Shown: positions 1 through 8,877 of the stretch, one piece after another | Layout: the number at the start of each line of letters is the position of its first letter | Numbering within the stretch: position 1 is the first letter of the stretch | Assembly (NCBI GenBank): GCA_037034305.1 | Contig: JBAGJY010000011.1 | Location: 170,721 to 234,720, forward strand | Reading direction: 5' to 3' | Length of the DNA: 64,000 bases | DNA from: Streptantibioticus_A sp037034305 | GTDB taxonomy: Bacteria; Actinomycetota; Actinomycetes; Streptomycetales; Streptomycetaceae | Position numbers and translations under genes: made by a program | The notes under the pieces: generated by a model | Databases searched by the model: none | What the model saw: only the letters and a program-made list of their open reading frames with translations | Told to the model about the DNA's origin: nothing

Positions 1-267
1 GCCTGGCCGTCATCCACGGCGTCCTGACGCTGCTGACCCAGGGAGCCGGGGTCGCGCGTGCGGGGCGGGCGCCTCGGGCGACACCCGTCGGCGTTGCGGC
101 GGTCGTGCCGGTGATTCGGCGCCCTGGCTGGATACCCTCGCTGGGGTGCTCGGCGAGGGAGGCCGTACTCACGGGGGTGCGGCGACCCCTGGTCGGTGCA
201 CCCCTCGTGGCGGGTCTGTGTGGGCCGAGCGACGTCCACCAGAGCTCGGAACACGAGGAGTGCGGTC
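1..267. other. left-edge region upstream of the L25 gene, no gene called
   Basis: Two forward frames stay open across most of this stretch, but that is usual at this GC content and nothing in them was recognised. A sequence GGATAC near 130 could be a -10 element for the L25 gene. The Shine-Dalgarno GAGGAG at 255-260 belongs to the L25 gene at 268. Confidence 0.4.
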
Positions 268-882
268 ATGGCTGAGGTACGGCTGAGCGCTGAGCTGCGC
301 AAGGAGTACGGCAAGGGCGCGGCCCGCCGTGCCCGCCGGGAGAGCAAGGTCCCGGCGGTCGTCTACGGGCACGGCGCCGAGCCGAAGCATGTGCTGATCG
401 ACAGCCACGCGCTGATGATGGCGTTGAAGACCCCGAACGTGCTGATCAACCTGGACATCGAGGGCAAGAGCCAACTGGTCATCCCCAAGGCCGTGCAGCG
501 GGAGGCGGTCCGACGCTTCCTGGTCCACGTGGACCTGCTGGAGGTCAAGCGCGGTGAGAAGGTCACCGTCGAGGTGCCGATCCAGACCGAGGGCGATCTG
601 GCCCCGGGCGGCAACCTGATCGAGCACCTCCTGGACACCCTGCCGGTCGAGGCCGAGGCCACCCGGATCCCGGAGACGCTCACCGTCTCCATCGAGGGCC
701 TGGACGCCGGGCACGCGGTCTACGCCAAGGACGTCCCGCTGCCCAAGGGCACCGCCCTGGCCGTCGACGGGGACACCGCCCTGCTGCAGATCGTCGCGGC
801 CCAGGCCGAGGAGGTTCCGGAAGAGGAGGAGGCCGCGCAGGAGGAGGCCGCAGCCGAGGGCGGCGCTCCGGCCGAAGGCTGA
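268..882 (+). CDS. rplY: 50S ribosomal protein L25/general stress protein Ctc
   Basis: Binds 5S rRNA in the large ribosomal subunit. The 204-residue product has the N-terminal L25 domain (about 1-92, with the KVPAVVYGHG turn) and the C-terminal TL5/CTC beta domain (about 100-185), then a Glu/Ala-rich acidic tail, as in long actinobacterial forms. ATG 268 was chosen because GAGGAG lies 7 bases upstream and the protein then begins MAEVRLSAE, as the family does; the earlier in-frame ATG at 196 would add 24 unrelated residues. In many actinobacteria this gene sits between prs and pth. Here it is followed by a 640-base gap and an unrelated regulator, so the local order differs, unless prs lies just left of the window. 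Function is secure. Confidence 0.95.
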   Translation: MAEVRLSAELRKEYGKGAARRARRESKVPAVVYGHGAEPKHVLIDSHALMMALKTPNVLINLDIEGKSQLVIPKAVQREAVRRFLVHVDLLEVKRGEKVTVEVPIQTEGDLAPGGNLIEHLLDTLPVEAEATRIPETLTVSIEGLDAGHAVYAKDVPLPKGTALAVDGDTALLQIVAAQAEEVPEEEEAAQEEAAAEGGAPAEG

Positions 883-1521
883 CCCCAGCCGGACGGCGGG
901 GGCGGACACCCACGGCACGTCCGACCCCGCCGCCCGTACCGCCCGGCCCACAGCACGAACAGCGCAGCCAGCGGCACCGACCTCCCGGCTCCCGGGACGT
1001 CCGTCCCGCTCAGCGGCGCCAGGCGGGGCTGCCAGCCGACCGGCAGCCACGCCCAGCGCATCGGCGTGCGACGGCCCGCCGCGAAGGGGGAGCCGGGCGC
1101 CACGCCACCGCGTGGACCAGCAGTGCGCCCACCGCGCACCGAACCCCGTACCGCCCTGCGTCCGCCAGCAGGCGCACGGGCGCAGGCCCGCCGAGGCCAC
1201 CAGGGTGGGTAGTCGGCCAAGCCCCTCCGAACGCTGACGGCTGTCGCACCGCGCGGCCACTTCGGCGTCCCGCTGGCGCTCCCCGCCCCCGCCCTGCATG
1301 GGTTCATGCAGGGCATGGCAGGCTGAATGAGGCATCAATACGCAGGCGCCAAGCGGGTTGGCTGCGGTTCGGCGGCGCCCTGAAGGCGCGGGGAACCGCG
1401 CGACCAGCCACAACGGTGCGGCAAAGGGCTCGACGGCACATCCTCGCGCACCCAGCGGAGCGCCTAGTCTGCGGCTACGGATGTACGTTCGGGCGGCGAC
1501 GGAACCAGGCCAGGAGGCACG
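883..1521. other. intergenic region with a dispersed repeat, no gene called
   Basis: No convincing gene on either strand; the open frames here are overlapping GC-driven ones without a Shine-Dalgarno. The right part holds copy 1 of a dispersed repeat (1364-1421). The last 100 bases lead into the RpiR gene, with AGGAGG at 1512-1517. Confidence 0.6.
1364..1421 (-). repeat. dispersed intergenic repeat, copy 1
   Basis: Read on the minus strand it contains TGTGGCTGGTCGCGCGGTTC followed by a CCCCGCGCC run and GGCGCCGCCGAACCGC. Nearly the same string occurs at 34671-34730, and a shorter, more diverged copy at 12437-12484. It fits the kind of non-coding repeat scattered between Streptomyces genes. 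Confidence 0.7.
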
Positions 1522-2364
1522 ATGGCGACGCAGGACGGGGGAGCGGCGCGCCTGATGCGGCTGTTCGACGGGCACCGGCTGACGCCCACCCAGCGGCGGA
1601 TCGCGCACTGCCTGGTGCGCCGGGCCGCCGACGCGCCGTTCCTGTCCTCCGTGGAGGTGGCCGAGCTGGCCGGGGTGAGCCAGCCGTCGGTGACCCGGTT
1701 CGCGGTGGCGCTGGGCTTCGACGGCTACCCGGCGCTGCGTCGGCATCTGCGCGAGGTCGCCCCGGCGCCGCAGGCCGAGCGCAGCGAGGACCGCAACGAG
1801 TACCAGCAGGCCGTGGAAGACGAGATCGAGAACCTGCGGCAGCTTCGCGCGCTGCTGGCCGACCCCGAGCCGGTCGCCCGGGCCGGACGGCTGCTGGCCG
1901 CCTCCCGGCCGCTGCTCGTCCTGGGCCTGCGGGCGGCCGGGGCGCAGGCACGCGGCTTCGGGTACTTCGCGGCCAAGGTGCACCCGGACGTACGGGTGCT
2001 GGACGAGGGCGGCAGCGCGCTGACCGACCGCATCGACGCGGCCAGGCGGGCGGGCGCCGACGCGCTGCTGTGCTTCGCGCTGCCCCGCCACCCGCGCGAG
2101 GTGGTGGAGGCCCTGGAGTACGCCAGGCAGGCCGGGCTGACCGTGGTCACCGTCGCCGACAGCTCGTTCGCTCCGGTCGCCCGGGACACCGACCTGCTGC
2201 TGCCCGCGGCGGTCGGTACCGGGCTGGTCTTCGACACGCCGTGCGCGCCGATGATGCTGGGCCGGGTGCTGCTGGAGGCGATGTGCGACAACCTGCCGGA
2301 CGCGCAGGCCAGGCTGGAGGAGTTCGACGCGCGGGCCGCGGCGCGCGGGCTGTTCGTCGACTGA
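1522..2364 (+). CDS. MurR/RpiR family transcriptional regulator
   Basis: A 280-residue cytoplasmic DNA-binding regulator. Residues about 1-75 form the RpiR helix-turn-helix domain (AELAGVSQPSVTRFAVALGF is the recognition region). Residues about 115-250 form a SIS sugar-phosphate-binding fold (PLLVLGLRAAGAQARGFGYF, then a DLLLPAA stretch). ATG 1522 is preceded by AGGAGG with a four-base gap. RpiR proteins sense phosphosugars or related catabolic intermediates, and some control amino-acid or purine breakdown. The next genes on this side are a membrane protein, a PLP decarboxylase and the hut operon, so control of one of those is possible but is inference. Family assignment is firm; the ligand is unknown. 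Confidence 0.9.
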   Translation: MATQDGGAARLMRLFDGHRLTPTQRRIAHCLVRRAADAPFLSSVEVAELAGVSQPSVTRFAVALGFDGYPALRRHLREVAPAPQAERSEDRNEYQQAVEDEIENLRQLRALLADPEPVARAGRLLAASRPLLVLGLRAAGAQARGFGYFAAKVHPDVRVLDEGGSALTDRIDAARRAGADALLCFALPRHPREVVEALEYARQAGLTVVTVADSSFAPVARDTDLLLPAAVGTGLVFDTPCAPMMLGRVLLEAMCDNLPDAQARLEEFDARAAARGLFVD

Positions 2365-2451
2365 TGTCCGGTTCGGTCCTCACGCTGTTTTGAGGTTCGC
2401 TGAGTAACCTCCGACCGGAAAGTGTCGATTCCGGATCGGAGGAGGACAGTC

Positions 2452-3030
2452 GTGGGGCGCGGGGCATATGCGCTGGCTCGGGTCGCGGTGATGGTACGGA
2501 CGGCAGCGCGGTGGTGCTGGTGGCTCGGGGTGCTGGCGGCGCTCGCCGGGGCCTTCGTGCCGGGCCTGCTCGGCCTTCGGATCGGGGCGCTGGGCGGCGC
2601 CGCGCTGTTCCTCGTAGCCGCCGCGGCCGCGTTCCTCGCCCGCCGGGGGCGGTACGCCGCACTGGCCGGGGCCGCGACGCACGCCGCCAGGTCGGCGTTC
2701 CTGCAGGACCGCCGGGTCACCGCCCGGCAGTGGCTGCGCCCGCGCCGCTGGTGGCTGCTGCTGGCGTTCGCGCTGGCGGTCGGCAGCTCGGCGGCGGCTC
2801 CCGCGGCGGGCGGCATGCTGCTGGCCGGGGTGGGAGCCGGGATGTGGGCGAAGGCGGTCTGGCTGGGCCGCTGGGAGCGGTCACATGAGGCGCTGCTGTG
2901 GGCGCGCCCGGAACAGGCGCTGCGCCGCGGCCCGGCGGGCGGCGACGTACGGCAGTATCTGACCACCGGCCCGGCCGCGGGAGACGCCCGGCCCGGCGGG
3001 GCCCGACGGGTGGTCAGCGCAGCGCGCTGA
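2452..3030 (+). CDS. small integral membrane protein of unknown function
   Basis: Not recognised. The 192-residue product has a first hydrophobic block at about 16-60 (two segments separated by a short turn), a basic loop containing QDRRVTARQWLRPRRW, then a second hydrophobic block at about 103-140. That gives probably four membrane passes and a polar tail rich in Arg, Gly and Ala. GTG 2452 was chosen because GGAGGA lies about six bases upstream; ATG 2491 is an alternative. The 3' end overlaps the convergent decarboxylase gene by 17 bases. No catalytic motif was seen. Confidence 0.65.
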   Translation: MGRGAYALARVAVMVRTAARWCWWLGVLAALAGAFVPGLLGLRIGALGGAALFLVAAAAAFLARRGRYAALAGAATHAARSAFLQDRRVTARQWLRPRRWWLLLAFALAVGSSAAAPAAGGMLLAGVGAGMWAKAVWLGRWERSHEALLWARPEQALRRGPAGGDVRQYLTTGPAAGDARPGGARRVVSAAR

Positions 3031-4366
3031 GCGCTTCCGGCTGGGCGCCGCCGCTCTCCGCGACGATCTCGTCGAGCGTCTGCGGCGCCCGTACGGTCGC
3101 GAACCGCACGCCGTCGCCGTCGCACACGTACCCGTAGATCCCGGGCCGGGGCAGCGAGTTGTACTGGTAGTGGGTGGAGAAGTAGTACGCGCCGGTGTCC
3201 AGGAGCGCGACCAGGTCGCCCTCCTCCAACGACGGCAGCTCGCGGGCCTCGGCCACGATGTCGCCCGCGAAGCAGCACGGCCCGGCCACGTCCTGGGTGA
3301 CCGGATCACCGCCCTTGGGGCGGCCCTTGGCGTCCAGCGCGATGACCCGGATCGGCCAGGCACCCGGCGCGTAGACGGTACGGGTGGCGAGCTGGGCGCC
3401 CACGTGGCTGACCGCGATCCGACGGCCGCCCGCGGTCTTCGCGTACTCCACGCGGGCCAGGATGGTGCCGTGCTTGGCCAGCAGTGAGCGCCCGAACTCG
3501 GTGACGATGCCGTAGCGGCGGTCGAACAGGCCGGGCACGGTGGCCCTCAGCAGGCGGGCGTACTCGTGGTGCGTCGGCCTCGTGGCGTCCGAGGTGAAGT
3601 TCACCGGCAGCCCGCCGCCGATGTCCAGGGTGTCGATCTGCCGCCGTCCGACGGCTGCGTTGATCCGCTCGGCGAGTTCGTAGGTCACCCGCACGCCCTC
3701 GGCCATCAGCTCCAGCGGGCAGCCCTGCGAGCCGGTGTGCGCGTGCAGCCGGGTCAGCCAGGGGCGCCGCGTACAGGCGTCGACCAGCCAGTTCACCACG
3801 CCCGGATCGCGCAGCGGCAGGCCGAACTTGGACCGGTCGGTGGCGGTGCTGGTGGCGGCGATGCTGCCGCCGCCGATCTGCGGGTTGACCCGCAGCCCGA
3901 TGGGGGAGGCGCTGCCGGTCCCGGTGAGCAGCGCGTCGAGGCGGTCCAGCTCCTGCGGGTTGTCGGCGTTGACGGCGACCCCCAGCGCCAGGGCCTCGCT
4001 CAGTTCGGCGGTGGTCTTGGCGGGCGAGTCCAGCACGATGTGCCGCGCGGGCACCCCGGCCGCCCGGGCCAGCGCCAGCTCGCCGGGGCTGGCCACCTCG
4101 CAGCCGATGCCCTCGGCGTACAGCAGCCGCAGCACCGGGACCAGGGACGCGGCCTTCACCGCGAAGGCATGGCCAACGCTCACCCCGGGCGTGGCGAACG
4201 CGGCCCGCAGCTCGCGGGCCGACTCCCGGATGCCCGCCGCGTCCAGCAGGCCCACGACCGGCAGGTCCGCGCCCAGCACCCCCTGCTCCACCGCGGCGCG
4301 CAGGGCGTGCGCCCGGCGGGCGGCCGGATCCGGCGGGGGGACGGTGTTCTGGGCCGCGGATGCCAT
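3014..4366 (-). CDS. type III PLP-dependent decarboxylase (diaminopimelate/ornithine decarboxylase fold)
   Basis: A 450-residue alanine-racemase-fold decarboxylase. Residues about 50-300 form the PLP barrel: the Schiff-base lysine in FAVKAASLVPVL, HAHTGSQGCPLEL, and the phosphate-binding glycine loop IDTLDIGGGLPVNF. The C-terminal beta domain has CCFAGDIV (active-site Cys) and DTGAYYFSTHYQYNSLPRP. These motifs fit decarboxylation of a basic or diamino acid, but the lysA-type consensus is loose, so the substrate is open. It is transcribed away from hutU across a 150-base divergent promoter region, so it may belong to the same amino-acid catabolic response, perhaps on histidine or a related amino acid. 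That link is inference. Confidence 0.8.
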   Translation of the reverse strand: MASAAQNTVPPPDPAARRAHALRAAVEQGVLGADLPVVGLLDAAGIRESARELRAAFATPGVSVGHAFAVKAASLVPVLRLLYAEGIGCEVASPGELALARAAGVPARHIVLDSPAKTTAELSEALALGVAVNADNPQELDRLDALLTGTGSASPIGLRVNPQIGGGSIAATSTATDRSKFGLPLRDPGVVNWLVDACTRRPWLTRLHAHTGSQGCPLELMAEGVRVTYELAERINAAVGRRQIDTLDIGGGLPVNFTSDATRPTHHEYARLLRATVPGLFDRRYGIVTEFGRSLLAKHGTILARVEYAKTAGGRRIAVSHVGAQLATRTVYAPGAWPIRVIALDAKGRPKGGDPVTQDVAGPCCFAGDIVAEARELPSLEEGDLVALLDTGAYYFSTHYQYNSLPRPGIYGYVCDGDGVRFATVRAPQTLDEIVAESGGAQPEALSALR

Positions 4367-4430
4367 GGCCCCACTCCATCACCGGCGGCGCCCGCCCGCC
4401 AGTGACCGTCGAACACCCACCCGACACCTG

Positions 4431-4478
4431 TTGACTGGATCTATTCACGCGGCAAGTATGTGAATGGCCCGATCCAGT
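4431..4478 (+). promoter_or_regulatory. hut operon promoter overlapped by a palindromic operator
   Basis: TTGACT (4431-4436) and AAGTAT (4454-4459) are separated by 17 bases. An interrupted palindrome covers the same place: ACTGGATC (4434-4441) pairs with GATCCAGT (4471-4478), and ATTCAC (4443-4448) with GTGAAT (4460-4465). A repressor bound there would cover both promoter boxes. The site lies in the divergent region between the PLP decarboxylase and hutU. Confidence 0.55.
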
Positions 4479-4514
4479 CCCGGTCGGGCGACCATGTGTG
4501 AGGAGGCGACCCGC

Positions 4515-6194
4515 ATGTCCGCTACGGCCGTAGGTGAACCCGGCCCCCGCCCGGTCCGGGCCCCGCGAGGCACCCAGCTCAGCGCCCTCGGCTGGCAGCA
4601 GGAGGCCGCGCTGCGGATGCTCCAGAACAACCTCGACCCCGAGGTCGCCGAGCACCCCGACAAGCTGGTCGTCTACGGCGGCACCGGCAGGGCGGCCCGC
4701 GACTGGCGCTCGTTCGACGCCATGGTGCGCACTCTCAAGGGGCTGAAGCAGGACGAGACGATGCTCGTCCAGTCCGGCCGCCCGGTGGGTGTGATGACCA
4801 CCCACGAGTGGGCGCCGCGGGTGCTGATCGCCAACTCCAACCTGGTCGGCGACTGGGCGAACTGGGAGGAGTTCCGCCGCCTGGAGGCCCTCGGCCTGAC
4901 CATGTACGGGCAGATGACCGCCGGGTCATGGATCTACATCGGCACCCAGGGCATCCTCCAGGGCACCTACGAGACCTTCGCGGCGGTGGCGGCCAAACGG
5001 TTCGGCGGCTCGCTGGCCGGAACCATCACGCTGACCGCCGGACTCGGCGGCATGGGCGGAGCCCAGCCGCTCGCCGTCACCATGAACGACGGCGTGGCCA
5101 TCTGCGTCGACTGCGACCCGCGCGCCATCGAGCGGCGCATCGAGCACCGCTACCTGGATGTGCGGGCCGACTCCCTCGACCACGCCCTGGAGCTGGCGAC
5201 CGAGGCCCGCGACCAGCGCAGGCCGCTGTCGATCGGCCTGCTCGGCAACGCGGCCGAACTGCTGCCGCGAATGCTGGAGTTGGGTGCGCCCATCGACATC
5301 GTCACCGACCAGACCAGCGCCCACGACCCGCTGAGCTACCTGCCGTTGGGCGTCGCCTTCGAGGACATGGCGTCCTACGCCAAGGACAAGCCCGCCGACT
5401 TCACCCAGCGCGCGCGGGAGTCCATGGCCAGGCACGTCGAGGCGATGGTCGGCTTCCTGGACGCGGGCGCCGAGGTCTTCGACTACGGCAACTCCATCCG
5501 CGGCGAGGCCCAACTCGCCGGATACGACCGGGCGTTCGCCTTCCCGGGCTTCGTGCCCGCGTACATCCGGCCGCTGTTCTGCGAGGGCAAGGGCCCGTTC
5601 CGGTGGGCGGCGCTGTCCGGTGACCCCAAGGACATCGCGGCCACCGACCGGGCGATCCTCGACCTGTTCCCGCAGAACGAGTCCCTCGCCCGCTGGATCA
5701 AGATGGCGGGGGAGCGGGTCCACTTCCAGGGCCTGCCCGCCCGTATCTGCTGGCTCGGCTACGGCGAGCGGGACAAGGCCGGTGAGCGCTTCAACGACAT
5801 GGTGGCCAGCGGTGAGCTGACCGCGCCCATCGTCATCGGCCGTGACCACCTCGACTGCGGCTCGGTGGCCTCCCCGTACCGGGAGACCGAGGCGATGCTC
5901 GACGGCTCCGACGCGATCGCCGACTGGCCGCTGCTGAACGCCATGGTCAACGTGGCCTCCGGCGCGTCGTGGGTGTCCATCCACCACGGCGGTGGTGTGG
6001 GCATGGGCCGCTCGATCCACGCGGGACAGGTGACGGTCGCCGACGGGACGGCGCTCGCGGGCGAGAAGATCCGGCGGGTGCTGACCAACGACCCGGGGAT
6101 GGGCGTGATCCGGCATGTGGACGCCGGATACGACATCGCGGACGAGGTCGCCCAGGAGCGCGGTGTCCGCGTGCCGATGCGGGAGGGCGCGTGA
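4515..6194 (+). CDS. hutU: urocanate hydratase
   Basis: Second step of histidine breakdown: urocanate to 4-imidazolone-5-propionate, with a tightly bound NAD+. The 559 residues match the family length. Visible motifs are GQMTAGSWIYIGTQGILQG, the NAD-binding GLGGMGGAQPLAVTMNDG, the catalytic region DHLDCGSVASPYRETEAM with its Asp and Cys, and the C-terminal SWVSIHHGGGVGMG. ATG 4515 was chosen because AGGAGG lies at 4501-4506; the longer frame from 4464 would begin inside the operator. Its TGA overlaps the GTG of the next gene, so the hut genes are translationally coupled. The promoter and palindrome at 4431-4478 probably control the whole operon. Confidence 0.97.
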   Translation: MSATAVGEPGPRPVRAPRGTQLSALGWQQEAALRMLQNNLDPEVAEHPDKLVVYGGTGRAARDWRSFDAMVRTLKGLKQDETMLVQSGRPVGVMTTHEWAPRVLIANSNLVGDWANWEEFRRLEALGLTMYGQMTAGSWIYIGTQGILQGTYETFAAVAAKRFGGSLAGTITLTAGLGGMGGAQPLAVTMNDGVAICVDCDPRAIERRIEHRYLDVRADSLDHALELATEARDQRRPLSIGLLGNAAELLPRMLELGAPIDIVTDQTSAHDPLSYLPLGVAFEDMASYAKDKPADFTQRARESMARHVEAMVGFLDAGAEVFDYGNSIRGEAQLAGYDRAFAFPGFVPAYIRPLFCEGKGPFRWAALSGDPKDIAATDRAILDLFPQNESLARWIKMAGERVHFQGLPARICWLGYGERDKAGERFNDMVASGELTAPIVIGRDHLDCGSVASPYRETEAMLDGSDAIADWPLLNAMVNVASGASWVSIHHGGGVGMGRSIHAGQVTVADGTALAGEKIRRVLTNDPGMGVIRHVDAGYDIADEVAQERGVRVPMREGA

Positions 6195-7471
6195 CCAACG
6201 CGCGCGACGCGAGGTCCTCGGAGGGTCGTTCCGCGCCGCGCGGCGACCGTCCACAAGCCGGGTTCCTTGAGATGTGGCGGGAGCTGCTGCCGATCGGGCG
6301 TGACGCCCGGTCGGGTGGGTACCGGCGGTTCGCCTGGACCGGGGCCGACGCCGAGTGCCGGGCGTGGTTCCGGGCGCAGGCGCAATCGCGCGCGCTGGCG
6401 TACGAGGTGGACCGCAACGGCAACCAGTGGGCATGGCTCGGTGACCCGGCCGCCGGGGACGCCGTCGTCACCGGCTCGCACCTGGACTCCGTGCCCGACG
6501 GCGGCGCGTTCGACGGACCGCTCGGTGTGGTGTCCTCCTTCGCCGCCCTCGACGAGCTGCGGGCCCGGGGCGTCAGCCCCACCCGTCCGCTGGCGATCGT
6601 CAACTTCGGCGACGAGGAGGGCGCCCGATTCGGCCTCGCCTGCGTCGGCTCCCGGCTGAGCGCGGGCCAGCTCACCGCCGAGCAGGCCGCCGGACTGCGG
6701 GACGCGGACGGCGTCAGCCTGCCGCAGGCCATGGAGCGCGCCGGATACGACCCCGAGGCCATCGGCCCGGACCCCGAACGGCTCGCCCGGATCGGCGCGT
6801 TCGTGGAACTCCACGTCGAACAGGGCCGGGCGCTCGACCTGCGCGGCGACCCGGTCGGCGTGGCGTCCGCGATATGGCCGCACGGCCGCTGGCGCTTCGA
6901 CTTCCACGGCGAGGCCAACCACGCCGGGACCACCCGGTTGGCGGATCGTCGCGACCCGATGCTGACGTATGCCACCACCGTGCTGGCCGCCCGCAAGAAG
7001 GCGCGGCTGGCCGGTGCCCTGGCCACCTTCGGCAAGGTCGCGGTCGAACCCAACGGCGTCAACGCCATCCCCTCCCTGGTCCGTGGCTGGCTGGACTCCC
7101 GTGCCGCCGACGAGCCCACGCTGGCCGCCGTGGTCGAGGAGATCGAGCGCGCGGCCACCGAACGCGGTGAGCGCGACGGCGTCGAGGTACGGGTCACCCG
7201 GGAGTCGTTCACTCCGGTGGTGGAGTTCGAGCACGCGCTGCGCGACGAGGTCGCCAGGCTGCTGTCGCCCCAGGGCCGCACGGTGCCGGTTCTGCCGACC
7301 GGCGCGGGACACGACGCGGGTATTTTGTCCGCCTCCGTTCCCACCGCCATGCTGTTCGTACGGAACCCCACCGGGGTTTCGCACTCCCCGGCCGAGCACG
7401 CCGCCGAGGACGACTGCCTCGCCGGAGTGCTCGCGCTCGCCGACGTACTGGAGGGCCTGGCGTGTCGCTGA
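6191..7471 (+). CDS. M20 family amidohydrolase (allantoate amidohydrolase/N-carbamoyl-amino-acid hydrolase type)
   Basis: A dinuclear-metal hydrolase of 426 residues. Metal ligands are visible in GSHLDSVPDGGAFDGPLG (His and Asp), NFGDEEGARFG (the Glu pair), FVELHVEQG and the C-terminal SHSPAEHAAEDD. The dimerisation lid lies in the middle (about 215-330, starting at NHAGTTRLADRRDPM). GTG 6191 overlaps the hutU stop by four bases and fixes the start. Homologues are often annotated as allantoate amidohydrolase. Here it lies between hutU and hutF, which makes N-formyl-L-glutamate, and no HutG-type deformylase gene is present. The likely role is therefore hydrolysis of N-formylglutamate to glutamate and formate. 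Family is certain; substrate is inference. Confidence 0.85.
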   Translation: MTNARDARSSEGRSAPRGDRPQAGFLEMWRELLPIGRDARSGGYRRFAWTGADAECRAWFRAQAQSRALAYEVDRNGNQWAWLGDPAAGDAVVTGSHLDSVPDGGAFDGPLGVVSSFAALDELRARGVSPTRPLAIVNFGDEEGARFGLACVGSRLSAGQLTAEQAAGLRDADGVSLPQAMERAGYDPEAIGPDPERLARIGAFVELHVEQGRALDLRGDPVGVASAIWPHGRWRFDFHGEANHAGTTRLADRRDPMLTYATTVLAARKKARLAGALATFGKVAVEPNGVNAIPSLVRGWLDSRAADEPTLAAVVEEIERAATERGERDGVEVRVTRESFTPVVEFEHALRDEVARLLSPQGRTVPVLPTGAGHDAGILSASVPTAMLFVRNPTGVSHSPAEHAAEDDCLAGVLALADVLEGLACR

Positions 7472-8877
7472 CGCCGCAGACCTACTGGGCGGAGTACGCC
7501 TGGATCGACGGCCGGGTCGAGGGCGAGGTGGTGATCGAGTCCGCCCCCGACGGCCGGATCGCCGCCGTGCGGACCTCGGTGGAGACCCCGCCCGCCGGAG
7601 CGGTGCGGCTGCCCGGGCTCACCCTGCCCGGTCTGGCCAACGCCCACTCGCACGCCTTCCACCGCGCCCTGCGCGGTACCGTCCAGGCCGAGCACGGCGC
7701 CGCCGTGCCGCGTCCGCCGGGCCAGCGGCCGGCCGCCGGGGACGGCGAGCGGGCCCCGGACTCCTTCTGGACCTGGCGCGAGGTGATGTACGCCGTCGCC
7801 CAGAACCTCACCCCAGAGCGGTACTTCGACCTCGCCCGCGCCGTCTACGCGGAGATGGCGCTGGCCGGGATCACCTGCGTCGGAGAGTTCCACTACGTCC
7901 ACCACCAGCCCGACGGCACCCCCTACGGCGAACCCAACGCGATGGGCGACGCGCTGATCGCCGCCGCGGCGGACGCGGGTATCCGCATCACCCTGCTCGA
8001 CACCTGCTACCTCTCCTCCGGTTTCGGCGCCGCCCCCGGGCCGCGCCAGCTGCGCTTCAGCGACGGCGACGCGGGCGCCTGGGCGGCCCGTGCCGCCGCG
8101 ATCAAGACGGACGGCGAGCACGCCAGGGTCGGCGCGGCCATCCACTCGGTGCGGGCGGTCCCCGCGGAGCAGCTCGCCACCGTGGTGCGCTGGGCCGACG
8201 AGCGGCACGCACCGCTGCACGTGCACCTGTCCGAGCAGCCCGCGGAGAACGAGGCGTGCCTGCGGGCGCACGGCCGCACCCCGGCCCAACTGCTCGCCGA
8301 CCACGGCGCGTTGGGGCCGCGCACCACCGCCGTCCACGCCACGCACCTGACGGAGCAGGACATCCGGTTGATCGGCGGCGCCTCGGCGACCGTCTGCATG
8401 TGCCCCACCACCGAGCGGGACCTGGCGGACGGCATCGGCCCCGCCGTCCAACTCCAGCGCGCGGGCAGCCCGTTGAGCCTGGGCAGCGACAGCCACGCGG
8501 TCATCGACCTGCTGGAAGAGGCCCGCGCGATGGAACTGGACGAGCGGCTGCGCACGGGCGCGCGCGGCCACTGGACGGCGGCCGAACTGCTGCGCGCCGC
8601 CACCGAGGACGGGCACGCGTGCCTCGGCTGGTCCGACGCGGGCCGCATCGAGCCCGGTTACCTCGCCGACCTCACCACGATCGCTCTGGACTCGGTCCGC
8701 ACCGCGGGTACCCCGGCCCGACTGGGCGCCGAGACGGCCGTATTCGCCGCCTCCAACGCGGACGTGCGGCACACCGTGGTCGCGGGCCGCCACATCGTGC
8801 GCGACGGACACCACCAACTGGTCCAGGGTGTCGCCGGAGCGCTGGCCGAGGCCATCGCCGCGGTACGCACCCCATGA
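7462..8877 (+). CDS. hutF: formimidoylglutamate deiminase
   Basis: Converts N-formimino-L-glutamate to N-formyl-L-glutamate and ammonia in the five-step histidine pathway. The 471-residue protein is an amidohydrolase-superfamily TIM barrel with the metal-binding ANAHSHAFHRALRG, then VHLSEQPAENEAC, VHATHLTEQD and the catalytic Asp in LGSDSHAVIDLLEEARAMEL. GTG 7462 overlaps the 3' end of the M20 gene by 10 bases, and the stop overlaps the hutI start as ATGA, so expression is coupled. An atrazine-type chlorohydrolase would share the fold, but the hut context and the SDSHAVIDL-EE-R region support HutF. Confidence 0.93.
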   Translation: MSLTPQTYWAEYAWIDGRVEGEVVIESAPDGRIAAVRTSVETPPAGAVRLPGLTLPGLANAHSHAFHRALRGTVQAEHGAAVPRPPGQRPAAGDGERAPDSFWTWREVMYAVAQNLTPERYFDLARAVYAEMALAGITCVGEFHYVHHQPDGTPYGEPNAMGDALIAAAADAGIRITLLDTCYLSSGFGAAPGPRQLRFSDGDAGAWAARAAAIKTDGEHARVGAAIHSVRAVPAEQLATVVRWADERHAPLHVHLSEQPAENEACLRAHGRTPAQLLADHGALGPRTTAVHATHLTEQDIRLIGGASATVCMCPTTERDLADGIGPAVQLQRAGSPLSLGSDSHAVIDLLEEARAMELDERLRTGARGHWTAAELLRAATEDGHACLGWSDAGRIEPGYLADLTTIALDSVRTAGTPARLGAETAVFAASNADVRHTVVAGRHIVRDGHHQLVQGVAGALAEAIAAVRTP

